A DNA stretch of 64,000 bases from Streptococcus azizii (lineage in GTDB: Bacteria > Bacillota > Bacilli > Lactobacillales > Streptococcaceae), in assembly GCF_001984715.1 (NCBI RefSeq), contig NZ_MSPR01000011.1, forward strand, positions 1-64,000. The letters are read 5' to 3'. The notes under the pieces are model-generated. The model did not search any database. It was not told where the DNA came from and was given only the letters and a program-made list of their open reading frames with translations. Numbering within the stretch: position 1 is the stretch's first letter; each line of letters begins with the position of its first letter. Shown one piece after another: positions 44,084 through 57,230 of this stretch. Both the position numbers and the translations under genes were made by a program.

Positions 44084-45046
44084 TTATGCTGTTTTTTCTT
44101 CAACCCGCACGGTCATGGTCTGGGTGTCTACACGTACTCTTGCTCCGATGGTCATAGTAAAGAGGGGCTGTGTGTGTGCAAAATCCATGTCGTAAATGAC
44201 GGGAATAGTCTTTAGTACAGGATATTTGTCTAGGATATAGAGTAGGAGTTCTTCATTCATCCCACATTCTTTGGGAAAGCGACCAATGAGAACGGCTTTT
44301 GGTTCAGGATAGGCTTGGAGAAGGGCGGCCAGCGTCCGGTCAAAGTCATAGTAATCCTCTTCTTCAGCTTCCTCTAAAAAGAAAAGGTAGTCTGTTTCTT
44401 GTGGTGCATAGGGGGTACCACGCAGGAGCGAGAAGGTCGATAAATTACCACCCAGAGCGACTGCTTCGGCTTGTCCGTGGTTATAGACCTTCCATTCGGT
44501 CTTGTGAAAGGTCATCTCTGCATCAGGTAGATACCAGGCATTACTCCCCCATTTCTGGCTCGGGATCAAATCATAGGATGTCTGGGTCAAGGCCCTTAGC
44601 CAACTTTGGGTTTGGTAGTCTTGGAGACTTGTCATTTTAAAGCTAGAATAGGCAGGTCCCATATAGGTTTTTAGCCCTGTCTTAGCATAGATGGCATTGA
44701 GGAGAGCGGTGGTGTCTGAATAGCCACAAATGAGTTTGGGATGTGTTTTTATCAGGTCGTAATCCAGATAAGGGAGGAGTTCATTACAGTTAAAGCCACC
44801 GATAGTCGTTAGAATCAGGTCTACGCGTTCATCTAAAAAGGCTTCGTGTAGGTCTGCTACGCGGCTTTCGATGGACGCAGAGCCGAGCAAATCATGTTCA
44901 TTGTAGTGTCTTGAAAATGAGAGGTGAAAACCGAGATGTTCCAAACGCTCTTTGGCAGCAAGATTGGCATCGAAACCACCGATGTGTTCAATCGATGATG
45001 ATGGACTGAGGATACGGATGTGGGCATTTGGGTTAAGTTTTTTCAT
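44084..45046 (-). CDS. LD-carboxypeptidase / MccF-like (peptidase S66)
   Basis: 320 residues, S66 family. The N-terminal domain has RILSPSSSIE and the strand DLILTTIGGFNCNELLPYLD; the nucleophile is Ser110 in CGYSDTTAL. The C-terminal domain has ALGGNLSTFSLLRGTPY and the acidic loop FLEEAEEEDYYDFDRTL. S66 enzymes include LdcA, which trims murein tetrapeptide, and MccF, which cleaves microcin C. The sequence favours the MccF-like subgroup. Monocistronic on the minus strand. Confidence 0.85.
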   Translation of the reverse strand: MKKLNPNAHIRILSPSSSIEHIGGFDANLAAKERLEHLGFHLSFSRHYNEHDLLGSASIESRVADLHEAFLDERVDLILTTIGGFNCNELLPYLDYDLIKTHPKLICGYSDTTALLNAIYAKTGLKTYMGPAYSSFKMTSLQDYQTQSWLRALTQTSYDLIPSQKWGSNAWYLPDAEMTFHKTEWKVYNHGQAEAVALGGNLSTFSLLRGTPYAPQETDYLFFLEEAEEEDYYDFDRTLAALLQAYPEPKAVLIGRFPKECGMNEELLLYILDKYPVLKTIPVIYDMDFAHTQPLFTMTIGARVRVDTQTMTVRVEEKTA

Positions 45047-45160
45047 AGATGAACCTCCGATTGGTATCGTTTTATTATACGCTTTTATAGATTGGAATGC
45101 AAAGTTGTAAAGAGAGAATCTGTGGAATAGCTATGAATAGCTATGAAGAGTAGTTTTAGA

Positions 45161-45190
45161 TTGAATATTTCCTATAGAACATGATAAAAT
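45161..45190 (+). promoter_or_regulatory. dlt operon promoter
   Basis: TTGAAT (45161-45166) and a GATAAAAT box (45183-45190) with a 16-18 nt spacer, 40 bases upstream of dltX. Confidence 0.5.
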
Positions 45191-45226
45191 AGAGTAACTA
45201 TTTTTGATATAGAAGAGTGATTTGAG

Positions 45227-45358
45227 ATGAAAAAGCATCAAACGGTATACCAGTTTGTGGGGCAGACCCTACTGTACTTTGTAATTTTTCTAGCCCTACT
45301 GTACTTTTTTTCCTACCTTGGACAAGGACAAGGTGGCTTTATTTATAATGAATTTTAG
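45227..45358 (+). CDS. dltX: DltX, small membrane protein of teichoic acid D-alanylation
   Basis: A 43-residue frame: a short basic start (MKKHQTVYQFVGQT), one membrane helix and the conserved C-terminal ending GGFIYNEF. DltX occurs at the head of dlt operons and its C-terminal motif takes part in D-alanine transfer with DltB, DltC and DltD. The stop is 6 nt before dltA. It is easily missed because of its size. Confidence 0.9.
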   Translation: MKKHQTVYQFVGQTLLYFVIFLALLYFFSYLGQGQGGFIYNEF

Positions 45359-45364
45359 AGATGG

Positions 45365-46911
45365 ATGGTGATGCAAGTGATGATGAAAGACATGATAGAA
45401 GTAATTGAGCAACATGCAGCGACTCAGCCAGACTTCCCTGTTTACAATATACTGGGGGAGGTACATACTTATCGTGATTTGAAGGAAGATTCAGATAGTC
45501 TGGCAGCAAAGATCGACAGCCTAGGCTTGCCTGTAAACTCTCCAGTTCTCGTCTTTGGTGGGCAGGAGTATGAAATGCTTGCTACCTTTGTGGCCTTGAC
45601 CAAGTCGGGTCATGCCTATATACCGGTTGATAGCCACTCAGCTTTGGAGCGGGTGTCTGCTATTTTAGAAGTGGCAGAGCCTAGCTTGATTATCGGGATT
45701 GCAGATTTTCCTTTGGACGTCCCCTCTCCTAAGCTAGGACTTGCTGATGTTCAGGAGATTTTTGCCCGAAAGACGGGCTATGTTCGGACTCATTCAGTTA
45801 AGGGAGAGGAGAACTATTACATCATCTTTACCTCTGGTACGACAGGTAAACCAAAGGGAGTGCAAATTTCCCATGATAATTTACTTAGCTTTACCAACTG
45901 GATGATTCAGGATGAAGAATTTGCCATTCCCCGCCGTCCCCAGATGTTGGCCCAGCCTCCCTATTCTTTTGACTTATCCGTCATGTACTGGGCGCCAACC
46001 CTAGCCTTAGGCGGAACCCTGTTTGCTCTACCAAGTAGTCTGGCGCAGGACTTTAAGAAATTATTTGCAACCATTTTGAACTTGCCGATAGCTATTTGGA
46101 CTTCGACGCCGTCTTTTGCTGACTTGGCCATGTTGTCCGAGGAGTTTAATGCTAAGAATATGCCGCATATCACACACTTCTACTTTGATGGAGAGGAGTT
46201 GACTGTCAAAACGGCTCAAAAGCTCCGTGAGCGCTTTCCGCAGGCACGAATAATCAATGCATACGGACCGACAGAAGCAACGGTTGCTCTTTCAGCGGTA
46301 GCAGTGACAGATGAGATGCTACAGACGCTCAAACGTCTGCCGATAGGCTATCCCAAAGATGATTCACCGACCTTTATTCTGGATGAAAATGGGAATAAAC
46401 TGCCAGTTGGTCAGCAGGGGGAAATTATCGTATCGGGTCCTGCTGTATCAAAGGGCTACCTCAATAATCCAGAAAAAACAGCTGAATCTTTCTTTGAATT
46501 TGAGGGATTACCAGCCTATCATACAGGTGATGTGGGAACAATGACCGAGGACGGGCTGCTGTTATACGGAGGTCGCTTGGACTTCCAGATCAAGTTTAAT
46601 GGCTACCGCATTGAACTAGAAGATGTTTCTCAAAATCTGAATAAGTCGCAATATATCAAGTCAGCAGTTGCTGTCCCGCGCTACAACAAGGACCACAAGG
46701 TGCAAAATCTCTTAGCCTACATCGTCTTAAAAGAGGGAGTGCGTGAGCAGTTTGAGCGTGACATTGACCTAACCAAGGCCATCAAGGAAGAGTTGAGGGA
46801 CATCATGATGTCCTACATGATGCCATCTAAATTCCTCTACTGTGAGAGTTTACCCTTGACACCAAATGGCAAGATTGATATCAAGGGGTTAATCAATGAG
46901 GTAAACAATCG

Positions 46912-46915
<4 letters not shown>
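45365..46915 (+). CDS. dltA: D-alanine--poly(phosphoribitol) ligase DltA
   Basis: 516 residues; adenylates D-alanine and loads it on DltC in the cytosol. AMP-binding signature: [18 protein letters not shown]; then the [12 protein letters not shown] stretch, YHTGDVG and the C-terminal catalytic lysine in [13 protein letters not shown] 45365 has no strong ribosome site; ATG 45371 or 45383 are also possible, and the last fits homologues starting MKDMIE. Second gene of dltXABCD. Confidence 0.95.
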
Positions 46916-49677
<2,762 letters not shown>

Positions 49678-49679
<2 letters not shown>

Positions 49680-49712
49680 TAAGGAACGAACATCTTGTTT
49701 TCGTTCCTTATT
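49678..49712. terminator. bidirectional terminator, dlt operon and FNT gene
   Basis: AATAAGGAACGAA (49678-49690) pairs with TTCGTTCCTTATT (49700-49712). Convergent genes end on both sides. Confidence 0.75.
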
Positions 49713-49727
49713 AGTTATTTATGTGCC

Positions 49728-50534
49728 TTAGTCCACATAGGTCGTTGACTGTGCATTCAACCAGCTATAGAGTAATCCCATTATCAAGCCTCCGCCGACA
49801 TAATTTCCTAGGCCTGAGAAGAGGAAGTTTGATAGGACGGATAAGACAGTCATTCCTTCAACGGGACCACCTGTTGCAAAGATGGATAGGGAGAAGGATG
49901 AGAAGTTAGCAATAACGTGTTCAAAGCCAAGGAAGGCAAAGATGAAGATGATAAAGATAACACTGATTGCTTTTCCAGCATCGTCCTTCATTTTCAAAAA
50001 GGCAAAGACCGCGATATTGACGACCATGTTAGCGAAGATACCTTCGATAAATTGTGTCAGAGGCGTCTTAGCGATTTTGGCAATGGTGCTTTGTACTAGG
50101 TAGCTATCGGGAGCGATGTGTCCGATGGAAAAAGGAACTGTTTGGGCTAGCAAGAAGCAGATTGCCACGGCACCGATAAAGTTAAAGAAGATGCAGGTGG
50201 CTAAAATCTTTAGAGCGGTTCTGGTCGGAATGACCTTGCGGTAGATAGCCACCGTCATATACATCATATTGGAGGTCCCAAGTTCTGCATTCATATAGAG
50301 AATCATGAGGAGCCCCCAGCCGAATAGGAAGCCATAGCTAAACTTTCCAAGTCCTGGGACTACATGCTCTATCTTATCTGCTGTATAGAGTGAAATAGTA
50401 ATCCCAAGCGCCAAATAGACACTTGCAAAAATAGAACGTAGAGCATAAGCCCAGTAGTTACTTTCAATCAAAGCTGCTTTTTTCTTGATACTTTTATCAA
50501 GCGTATACAGTAAGGTTTGTTCTTGTGCTGCCAA
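49728..50534 (-). CDS. formate/nitrite transporter family (FNT) channel
   Basis: 268 residues with six membrane helices in the aquaporin-like FNT fold. Typical stretches are AELGTSNMMYMT, FIGAVAICFLLA and GFEHVIANFS with the central histidine. It probably moves formate, or a related small anion, with a proton. In streptococci it may relate to pyruvate formate-lyase metabolism, but no such gene is adjacent. Own promoter, single gene. Confidence 0.88.
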   Translation of the reverse strand: MAAQEQTLLYTLDKSIKKKAALIESNYWAYALRSIFASVYLALGITISLYTADKIEHVVPGLGKFSYGFLFGWGLLMILYMNAELGTSNMMYMTVAIYRKVIPTRTALKILATCIFFNFIGAVAICFLLAQTVPFSIGHIAPDSYLVQSTIAKIAKTPLTQFIEGIFANMVVNIAVFAFLKMKDDAGKAISVIFIIFIFAFLGFEHVIANFSSFSLSIFATGGPVEGMTVLSVLSNFLFSGLGNYVGGGLIMGLLYSWLNAQSTTYVD

Positions 50535-50586
50535 AATAGCTCCCCCACTTCATGTTTTGTTTGATAAGTTTATCACAATCTACTAT

Positions 50587-50615
50587 ACTATACCAAAAAA
50601 AGCAGGAAAATGTAA
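50587..50615 (-). promoter_or_regulatory. promoter of the FNT gene
   Basis: On the minus strand TTACAT (50615-50610), 17 nt, TATAGT (50592-50587). Confidence 0.55.
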
Positions 50616-50717
50616 GGGGTTTTACAAAGAATTTTTAACTTTTTACATGTCTAGCAACGAATAAAAAAATAAATGCAGTTGCTTCTAGGCAGTAGCTAGC
50701 GGTGGTCTGTTCATCGA

Positions 50718-50984
50718 TAGGCTTTTAGTACTTGCTCCACTAGTCTGGGAGAGTGAAACAGTTCGGTGAACTGTTTCAGCCTGAGCCTAGAAATTTGAGA
50801 GGAAGTGGGCAAGGTTGGAAATAGGGAAACGGAGTTTCTAACGACCACTTTTTTAATGAAAGGTGGTAGGCTGAAAACCTTCACTGGAGCTTTTCACTCA
50901 TCGAAGTAATAAAAGAGACGCAGCTGTTTCAGATTTAGTCAATTACAGCTGTGGCTACCTTTAAGTATAAACTAAACAACTATA
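50718..50984 (-). repeat. MITE-like interspersed repeat, copy 4 (inverted)
   Basis: Read on the minus strand it starts TATAGTTGTTTAGTTTATAC and ends AGTGGAGCAAGTACTAAAAG, like copy 3. The AACAGTTCGGTGAACTGTT hairpin and the GAGTGAAAAGCTCC block are present. Confidence 0.7.
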
Positions 50985-51097
50985 GTGCGACAACCACTAG
51001 CTAATTACCTTGATAAAGGTCCTTATGACAAAGGGTTTTAAACAGCTTTTAGGGACGGGTTTTTGATGGGGAAGGGATCTTGCGAACACTTGAAAAG

Positions 51098-51162
51098 AAA
51101 ATCAAAAGGCTTTGTGGTCTTCGTTTCCTAGTATCCTTTTGATTTTCATTGAGTATTAGGAG
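51098..51162. repeat. minimal BOX-like element
   Basis: A boxA-like end (GAAAATCAAAAGG) is joined almost directly to a boxC-like end (TTTTGATTTTCATTGAGTAT), with only about 25 bp between. It looks like a BOX lacking inner modules. Confidence 0.55.
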
Positions 51163-51247
51163 GTAACTCTTTGTTTGGGACCTTTTGTCAACTATCTATG
51201 ATTGGCAAAGAGTGACCGCCTTGTCTTGATGATTGTTGAAAATAGGA

Positions 51248-51820
51248 CTAGATATTCTGACGATATTCCCGTGCAATGGGTGGTTGATAGCTTGCAATGA
51301 AGGCTTCTATCTCTTCTATCTCGTCTGAGAAAAGTGTTTTTTCCCGATCTTCAAGGGTCAGAAATCCTGCTGTCACCATGGTATCAAAGAACTGCTCTAA
51401 GGCTTGGTAGTAGCCTGCAATGGTAAAGAGAATACAAGGCTTATCATTCTTCCCAATTCTAGCCCAGGAGATTACCTCGCTGATCTCTTCCAAGGTACCA
51501 GGTCCACCAGGTAGGGCGATAAAGACATCTGCCTCTTGAATCAAAGCGAGCTTGCGTTCTGACATCGTTGTCACCGTACGGAGCTCGGATAGGCGGGGAT
51601 GAGCGAGTTCTCGCTCTTTGAGAAACTCTGGGATAACACCGATTACCTGCCCACCGTGTGCTAGAACTGTATCTGCAATCAAGCCCATCAGACCGGTATT
51701 TCCCCCACCGTAGACAAGCGTATGTCCATTTTTAGCAATCCATTTCCCAAGCGCAATCGTCCCTTCTTGATAGAGAGGATTTTCTCCGAGACTCGCTCCA
51801 CAATAGACGGTCACCTTCAT
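51248..51820 (-). CDS. LOG family protein (cytokinin-activating-type phosphoribohydrolase)
   Basis: 190 residues, the normal LOG length. GGGNTGLMG at 38-46 and PGGPGTLEE at 104-112 are the two signature motifs. Characterised LOG proteins release the base from nucleoside 5'-monophosphates. Many bacterial LOGs of this size hydrolyse AMP in vitro. The biological role in streptococci is unknown. Single gene on the minus strand. Confidence 0.9.
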   Translation of the reverse strand: MKVTVYCGASLGENPLYQEGTIALGKWIAKNGHTLVYGGGNTGLMGLIADTVLAHGGQVIGVIPEFLKERELAHPRLSELRTVTTMSERKLALIQEADVFIALPGGPGTLEEISEVISWARIGKNDKPCILFTIAGYYQALEQFFDTMVTAGFLTLEDREKTLFSDEIEEIEAFIASYQPPIAREYRQNI

Positions 51821-52156
51821 TGACTTTCCAACCTTTCTCTTACTTTTTACGACTAACTTACGGGGTTCTTTAAAGAAAACGACTTTTCTGCTGGTTTGCT
51901 CCTGTCATCTCCATTCTTACACAGCAATGTCGCTATTTCTTATCTACCACCCCAAGTGATGCTAGTTTCATTGTAGCATGTTCAAGTTTTGTTTACCAGA
52001 ATTGACTGTAGTTGCCGTTATATTTCGCAGAGTATTCTCAAATATTAGAATGAGAAGTCCTACCACTTACCTGTGAAAATGAACCAGTCACTGAAATAGG
52101 ATTGTTTTCAAGAGAAAAACTGGTATAATACTGAGTATAAAAATAGGGGGGAAGGC

Positions 52157-52603
52157 ATGAAAATACGGATTGAACTAGATGACAGCTTGGACGATGTAGA
52201 AGTGGTCATCAAGGCAGCTGCTTTGACAGATCAAGTTGAGCAGTTGCAACAGATACTGTCTCAAATGAAGCAGCCCTCCTTGATGTTCTATAAGGATGCT
52301 AGCGAGTATTTTGTTAAATTAGAGGAGATTTTATTTTTTGAAACGAACGGTACGAAGATTTATGCTCATTCAAGAACGGAAGCCTATGAGGTGAAGCTAA
52401 AGCTATATGAACTGGAAGAGGTTTTGCCGATGACCTTTTGTAGAATTTCCAAGTCTGGTATTGCCAATGTTCGGGAGGTGTATTCGCTGGATAAATCCTT
52501 TTCTGGGACCAGTCGGATTCGCTTTGCGGGCACACACAAGGTCATCCATGTTTCGCGTCATTACTATCAGTTATTAAAGGAAAGATTGCAGGAGGTGAGG
52601 TAG
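52157..52603 (+). CDS. LytTR DNA-binding regulator
   Basis: 148 residues without a receiver domain. Residues 50-145 form the LytTR domain: FETNGTKIYAHS, FCRISKSGIANVREV and HVSRHYYQLLKERL. The preceding ~45 residues are acidic. Such stand-alone LytTR proteins usually work with a membrane protein encoded next to them, here 4 nt downstream, which probably inhibits it. A promoter box TATAAT is seen about 30 bases upstream. Confidence 0.88.
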   Translation: MKIRIELDDSLDDVEVVIKAAALTDQVEQLQQILSQMKQPSLMFYKDASEYFVKLEEILFFETNGTKIYAHSRTEAYEVKLKLYELEEVLPMTFCRISKSGIANVREVYSLDKSFSGTSRIRFAGTHKVIHVSRHYYQLLKERLQEVR

Positions 52604-52607
52604 TCCT

Positions 52608-53294
52608 ATGAAAAAGTATGTATTGGGAATTGGTTTATTGGTCTTGTCAGGCTTGGTCTTGTTTCAAAACTATTTACCACGCTTTGATTTATCTATCTGG
52701 AAAATGGTCTGGCTTATCGGATTGGGGGCTGGTTTGCTAATCAGTCTCCTCAAGAAAAGATTGTATGCGAGCTTCTTTTTTGGGACAGGACTGTTTATCC
52801 TGCTGAATCAGCAGTACCATTTCTTAGCGATAGATAAGAAGACGGTTATTGTGGGTGCTGTTTTAGCCTGTCTGGGTTGCAGCATTCTCTTTAAGCCAAA
52901 GCGGGGGAGGATTCTCTTTTTGACAGATTTTGATGGCTGGTCAGCAGACGATAAAAAGGCTATGCTAGAGGAAGAAAATAGTGTCGCTTTTGGCAGTTCT
53001 ACCCGCTACATCCACGATAGGAACTTTGTGGGTGGCAATGTCGATGTGGCTTTTGGGAGTGCTACAATTTATTTTGACAATGCTGTTATGGCTGGTGAGG
53101 AGGCAGTATTTGAAGTGGATGCAGCCTTTTCAACGGTATATCTCTATGTACCAGCGACCTGGCTAGTACAGATTAAGGCTGATAAAGCATTTAGTACCCT
53201 TCAGCAAGCCCCCCAGCCTACAGTAGTGGATAAGCGCCTCTTGGTCAAGGCAGATTTAGCATTTTCCAACCTTACTATTGTCAGATTGGACTAA
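52608..53294 (+). CDS. LiaF-like membrane protein
   Basis: 228 residues. Four N-terminal membrane segments (about 1-100), then a soluble domain (about 110-228) with repeated beta strands: NSVAFGSSTRY, GGNVDVAFGSATIYF, and EVDAAFSTVYLYVP, matching the LiaF/YvqF C-terminal right-handed beta structure. It is likely partner and inhibitor of the LytTR protein; the pair may sense envelope stress. The link is inferred from co-transcription. Confidence 0.85.
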   Translation: MKKYVLGIGLLVLSGLVLFQNYLPRFDLSIWKMVWLIGLGAGLLISLLKKRLYASFFFGTGLFILLNQQYHFLAIDKKTVIVGAVLACLGCSILFKPKRGRILFLTDFDGWSADDKKAMLEEENSVAFGSSTRYIHDRNFVGGNVDVAFGSATIYFDNAVMAGEEAVFEVDAAFSTVYLYVPATWLVQIKADKAFSTLQQAPQPTVVDKRLLVKADLAFSNLTIVRLD

Positions 53295-53338
53295 CTCAGT
53301 TCCTTTGGCTGATTTTTTGGTTCAAAACAAGGGAGATG

Positions 53339-53347
53339 TGCTATAAT
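53339..53347 (+). promoter_or_regulatory. extended -10 promoter of gltX
   Basis: TGCTATAAT lies 36 bases before the gltX start. No convincing -35. Confidence 0.55.
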
Positions 53348-53382
53348 AGATAGTATTGAATGTTACAAGGAGAGTATTATAA

Positions 53383-54840
53383 ATGACAAAACCAATTCGC
53401 GTGCGTTACGCACCAAGTCCAACGGGATTTCTACATATTGGAAATACTCGTACAGCCCTATTTAACTATCTTTTTGCACGTCATCATGGCGGAGCTTTCA
53501 TCATTCGGATTGAAGATACTGACCGCAAGCGGCATATTGAAGACGGTGAACGTTCACAGCTTGAAAACTTGCGCTGGCTAGGAATTGATTGGGATGAGAG
53601 TCCAGAAACCCATGAGCAATATCGTCAATCAGAACGTTTAGAGATTTATCAAAAATATGTCGATGAGCTGTTAGAAAAAGGCTTGGCTTATAAGTCCTAT
53701 GTGACGGAAGAAGAATTGGCGGCTGAGCGTGAGCGTCAAGAGGCAGCCGGTGAGACACCGCGGTATATCAATGAGTATTTGGGGATGTCGGATGAAGAAA
53801 AGCAAGCCTATGTTGCTGAACGCGAGGCAGCCGGTATTATTCCGACCGTTCGTCTTGCAGTCAACGAAGCTGGCATCTATAAATGGACAGATATGGTAAA
53901 GGGCGAGATTGAGTTTGAAGGTGGAAATATCGGTGGTGACTGGGTTATCCAGAAAAAAGATGGCTACCCAACCTATAACTTTGCGGTAGTTGTAGATGAT
54001 CATTTGATGGAGATTTCCCATGTTATCCGTGGAGATGACCATATTGCCAATACCCCTAAGCAGCTCATGGTCTATGAAGCTCTTGGATGGGAAGCGCCAG
54101 AGTTTGGTCACATGACATTGATTATCAATGCTGATACGGGGAAAAAGCTATCTAAGCGCGATCCCAATACCATGTCGATTGAGGCATATCGCAAAAAAGG
54201 CTACCTACCAGAAGCTATTTTTAATTTTGTCACTCTTCTTGGTTGGACTCCTGGAGGTGAGGAAGAGATTTTCTCTAAGGAGGAAATCATCCGCTTATTT
54301 GATGAAGGCCGTTTGAGTAAATCTCCGGCTTCCTTTGATTCTAAGAAGCTAGACTGGATGAGCAATGATTATATCAAGAATGCGGATTTGACAACCATTT
54401 TTGAAATGGCGACACCATTCTTAAAAGAGGCGGGGCGTTTGACAGATAAGGCTGAAAAAATGGTGCAGCTCTATCAACCACAAATGAAATCAGTTGATGA
54501 AATTGTACCCTTGACCGATTTGTTCTTTGGTGATTTCCCAGTCTTGACAGAGGCTGAGCAAGAGGTCATGGCAGGGGAAACGGTGCCGACTGTTTTAGCA
54601 GCTTTCAAGGAAAAGTTAGAAGCTCTGTCAGAGGAAGACTTTCAGCCTGAAACTATCTTCCCGCAAATTAAGGCGGTTCAGAAAGAGACAGGAATCAAGG
54701 GGAAACATCTCTTCATGCCAATCCGAATCGCTGTTTCAGGTGAAATGCACGGACCAGAATTGCCAGATACCATCTATCTACTCGGGCGTGAAAAATCTAT
54801 TCAACATTTAGAGAACATGTTGAAAGAAATTGGGAAATAA
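53383..54840 (+). CDS. gltX: glutamyl-tRNA synthetase
   Basis: 485 residues, class I synthetase. The HIGH motif is HIGN at 18-21 within [11 protein letters not shown], and the KMSKS-like motif is KLSKR at 255-259. It charges tRNA-Glu, and probably also tRNA-Gln for later amidation, as in other firmicutes without GlnRS. AAGGAGAG precedes ATG. The 3' end reaches a large repeat block; the first strong terminator is 760 bp downstream. Confidence 0.97.
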   Translation: MTKPIRVRYAPSPTGFLHIGNTRTALFNYLFARHHGGAFIIRIEDTDRKRHIEDGERSQLENLRWLGIDWDESPETHEQYRQSERLEIYQKYVDELLEKGLAYKSYVTEEELAAERERQEAAGETPRYINEYLGMSDEEKQAYVAEREAAGIIPTVRLAVNEAGIYKWTDMVKGEIEFEGGNIGGDWVIQKKDGYPTYNFAVVVDDHLMEISHVIRGDDHIANTPKQLMVYEALGWEAPEFGHMTLIINADTGKKLSKRDPNTMSIEAYRKKGYLPEAIFNFVTLLGWTPGGEEEIFSKEEIIRLFDEGRLSKSPASFDSKKLDWMSNDYIKNADLTTIFEMATPFLKEAGRLTDKAEKMVQLYQPQMKSVDEIVPLTDLFFGDFPVLTEAEQEVMAGETVPTVLAAFKEKLEALSEEDFQPETIFPQIKAVQKETGIKGKHLFMPIRIAVSGEMHGPELPDTIYLLGREKSIQHLENMLKEIGK

Positions 54841-55592
54841 GATACGAGGGCATTAAAAAAGCGACTGAAAATTAGGAATCTTGACGCAGAATCCTTGATT
54901 CTAGGATAGATTCTCTATTTTCCGAGCTTTTAGCCTGAGTTCAATTAGTAAGATACGAAGGGCGTGAAAAACTCAAAGTGAAAATAGGAAATTTGACGAA
55001 GAGTCTAACGGAGAGTTTGCTTTAGCAAACTCCTATTTCCCGCCTTCAAAGGTATACCATACCTTTGAAGCTAGGAAAATTTATCCCAAAGGGATTCTCA
55101 GCTGTAATTGGCTAAAGCCAAAACAGCTGCCTATCTTTTTCACACAGAGTTTAGCCCGTGTTCAATTAAGATGTGAAGCCATCAAAAAACCGACTGAAAA
55201 ATAGGAGGCTGCCGCAGTGTTCGATGAACACAAGAAAGCCTATCTTTTTTCCGAGGTTTTAGGCTGAACTCAATTACAAGATACGAGGGCGTTAAAAAGC
55301 GACTGAAAATTAGGAATCTTGACGCAGAATCCTTGATTCTAGGACAGATTCTCTATTTTCCGAGCTTTTAGCCTGAGTTCAGTTACATAAGATACAAAGG
55401 GCGTTAAAAAAGCGACTGAAAATTAGGAATCTTGACGCAGAATCCTTGATTCTAGGACAGATTCTCTATTTTCCGAGCTTTTAGCCTGAGTTCAATTAGT
55501 AAGATACAAAGGGCGTGAAAAACTCCAGTGGAGGTTTTCACTCATCGAGATAAGTTGACAAAGTATCCTTTTGCTTTTTATTGAGTAGAATG
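54841..55592. repeat. BOX-like composite repeat, about 750 bp
   Basis: It holds at least six modules with AAGATACRAAGGGCGT- or GATACGAGGGCGTTAA-type starts. The module with the hairpin GAATCCTTGATTCTAGGA occurs three times (about 54885, 55325 and 55440). Others have GTTTGCTTTAGCAAAC, GGTATACCATACC and GTGTTCGATGAACAC. A boxC-like end (CTTTTTATTGAGTAG) closes it. The transcript of gltX may run through the whole block. Confidence 0.8.
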
Positions 55593-55603
55593 ACAATCAA
55601 TCA

Positions 55604-55657
55604 GACAAAGCCCTCACTAAGGTTCAATTCCTAGTGAGGGCTTTGTCTATTTTTTTC
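55604..55657 (+). terminator. strong terminator, probably for gltX read-through
   Basis: GACAAAGCCCTCACTA (55604-55619) pairs perfectly with TAGTGAGGGCTTTGTC (55632-55647), followed by TATTTTTTTC. Confidence 0.85.
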
Positions 55658-55835
55658 AATTTGTGGGAGAGGTAGAGGCACTTTTCCTTGTGTCTCTGAT
55701 CTCAGCGGTTTACTCCACGACAGAGCGGCTAGAGCGGCTAGAGCGGCTAGCGATTTGCGAAAATCAAATAGCATGCCTACTGCGAAAGAGAGCTGTGAAA
55801 GCTAGGCTATTTTCGTTGAGTATTCGTAGCTGTGG

Positions 55836-57008
55836 TTAGTATAATCCACCTCGGAAAGCTTTTGAGAGGCTTTCATACTCATAGTCCGAAGTATCTACAG
55901 TCCATTTCCCTTTTTTATTGGTCAATTTTAAGCGGAAACCATTGCGATCGCTGAGATCATCTGTTACCAATGGCGTTGAATCTAGTTGCCCGGGCATTTG
56001 CTCTAGTATGTATTTCTCAGCTGCTTTAAGGGCATCACCATAGTTAGTGTATTCGTTTGCGTGTTCCTGTGCGAATTTAGAAATCAAATCGTAGGTTTTC
56101 ACATTTTCCAATCCGATTGTCTCAGGACGGACGTAGATAGTTGCGCTATCTGGGAAAAACTCTTTTACTGTATAGGTGATTTTAGCGCGTTTTGCATTTG
56201 CCTTGATATAGGCTTCTACAAAGGTACGAAGTTCTGCTTCGGACGGTTGGTAATTCATAAATTCACGCCCAAACTTATCGATAAAGTTTTTTGTAAACTC
56301 GCTTCGTTCCTTTTCTAGGTCGTTGGCTAACGTCCAGTCCGACTCAGATTGCTTTTTGGTATCCTCCTTCTCTTCTTTTTCTTCTTTATTGGAAGAACCT
56401 AGGGAGACAATCTCTGGCTTGTCTGGCTTAGTGCTAACGTTGGTAGAACCACCTGTCGCTTCTCCATTCAAAAAGACGCTTGTAATATAGTCCTTGGCGA
56501 GTTCAGCAACCTTTTCTTTATCATCAGGATATTTAGAAGGATCGATTTTAATCACCATATCCTTAGTATCTTTCTTGTCTAAGTTGTAGACAAATGGAGA
56601 GTAGTGCAACTCATAGCTTTCATCCTTTGAGTCTACCTCAAAAACGACATATCCTGTTGTTGTTTTCCCTTCGGACAGACTTTCAAAACCTAGGGATTTA
56701 AATTTATCATTGGAATCATAAACATCCAACGATTCTGTCTTTTCATCATCAGAGTTATAGAGAGTTACATCTGTCTTTGAAATTTCTAATTTCTTACTAC
56801 CTGTATTTTTTATCTCAAGGTTTAGGGCCAAATAGTTTCCTTCGGTAGATTCATCCGGTGGAAGGATATACATCCCATTTTTCACACGGACTTCAAGGTC
56901 ACCATTGCCCGCGGCTTCACCATCTGCAGACTGTTTGGCAGCTGAGTTACAGGCTACTAGCACAGATGCAGTTAAGACTAACGAGAGAGAGGCAAAAATC
57001 TTTTTCAT
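55836..57008 (-). CDS. lipoprotein with telokin-like (DUF5105/DUF4352-type) domain
   Basis: 390 residues. Signal peptide with lipobox ASVLVAC (Cys20), so it is anchored to the outer face of the membrane. Residues 38-165 look like an Ig-like telokin domain (NYLALNLEIKNTGSKKLEIS). A charged linker (about 210-235, KEEKEEKEDTKKQ) separates a C-terminal domain of mixed helices and strands, with EAYIKANAKRAKITYTVKEF. Similar two-part lipoproteins are common in streptococci, with no known function. Confidence 0.8.
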   Translation of the reverse strand: MKKIFASLSLVLTASVLVACNSAAKQSADGEAAGNGDLEVRVKNGMYILPPDESTEGNYLALNLEIKNTGSKKLEISKTDVTLYNSDDEKTESLDVYDSNDKFKSLGFESLSEGKTTTGYVVFEVDSKDESYELHYSPFVYNLDKKDTKDMVIKIDPSKYPDDKEKVAELAKDYITSVFLNGEATGGSTNVSTKPDKPEIVSLGSSNKEEKEEKEDTKKQSESDWTLANDLEKERSEFTKNFIDKFGREFMNYQPSEAELRTFVEAYIKANAKRAKITYTVKEFFPDSATIYVRPETIGLENVKTYDLISKFAQEHANEYTNYGDALKAAEKYILEQMPGQLDSTPLVTDDLSDRNGFRLKLTNKKGKWTVDTSDYEYESLSKAFRGGLY

Positions 57009-57230
57009 TTGTAATCTCCTTTAATTTTTCTATATTATTATATTATGTTTTTCATCATTCGTCAACCGCTGCCCTCTGCTGAACGGTGCCTTATGCATGC
57101 AGAAAAGACGGCAATCATTTTTAGGATGTTTTCATTCTGTTCCATTTTAATAACAGGAATGTTTCGCTTTTCCTGAAAAGAAGAGGAACGATAGATGCAC
57201 CCCAGCCGGGGTAGGTGTTCTAGTATGTGA

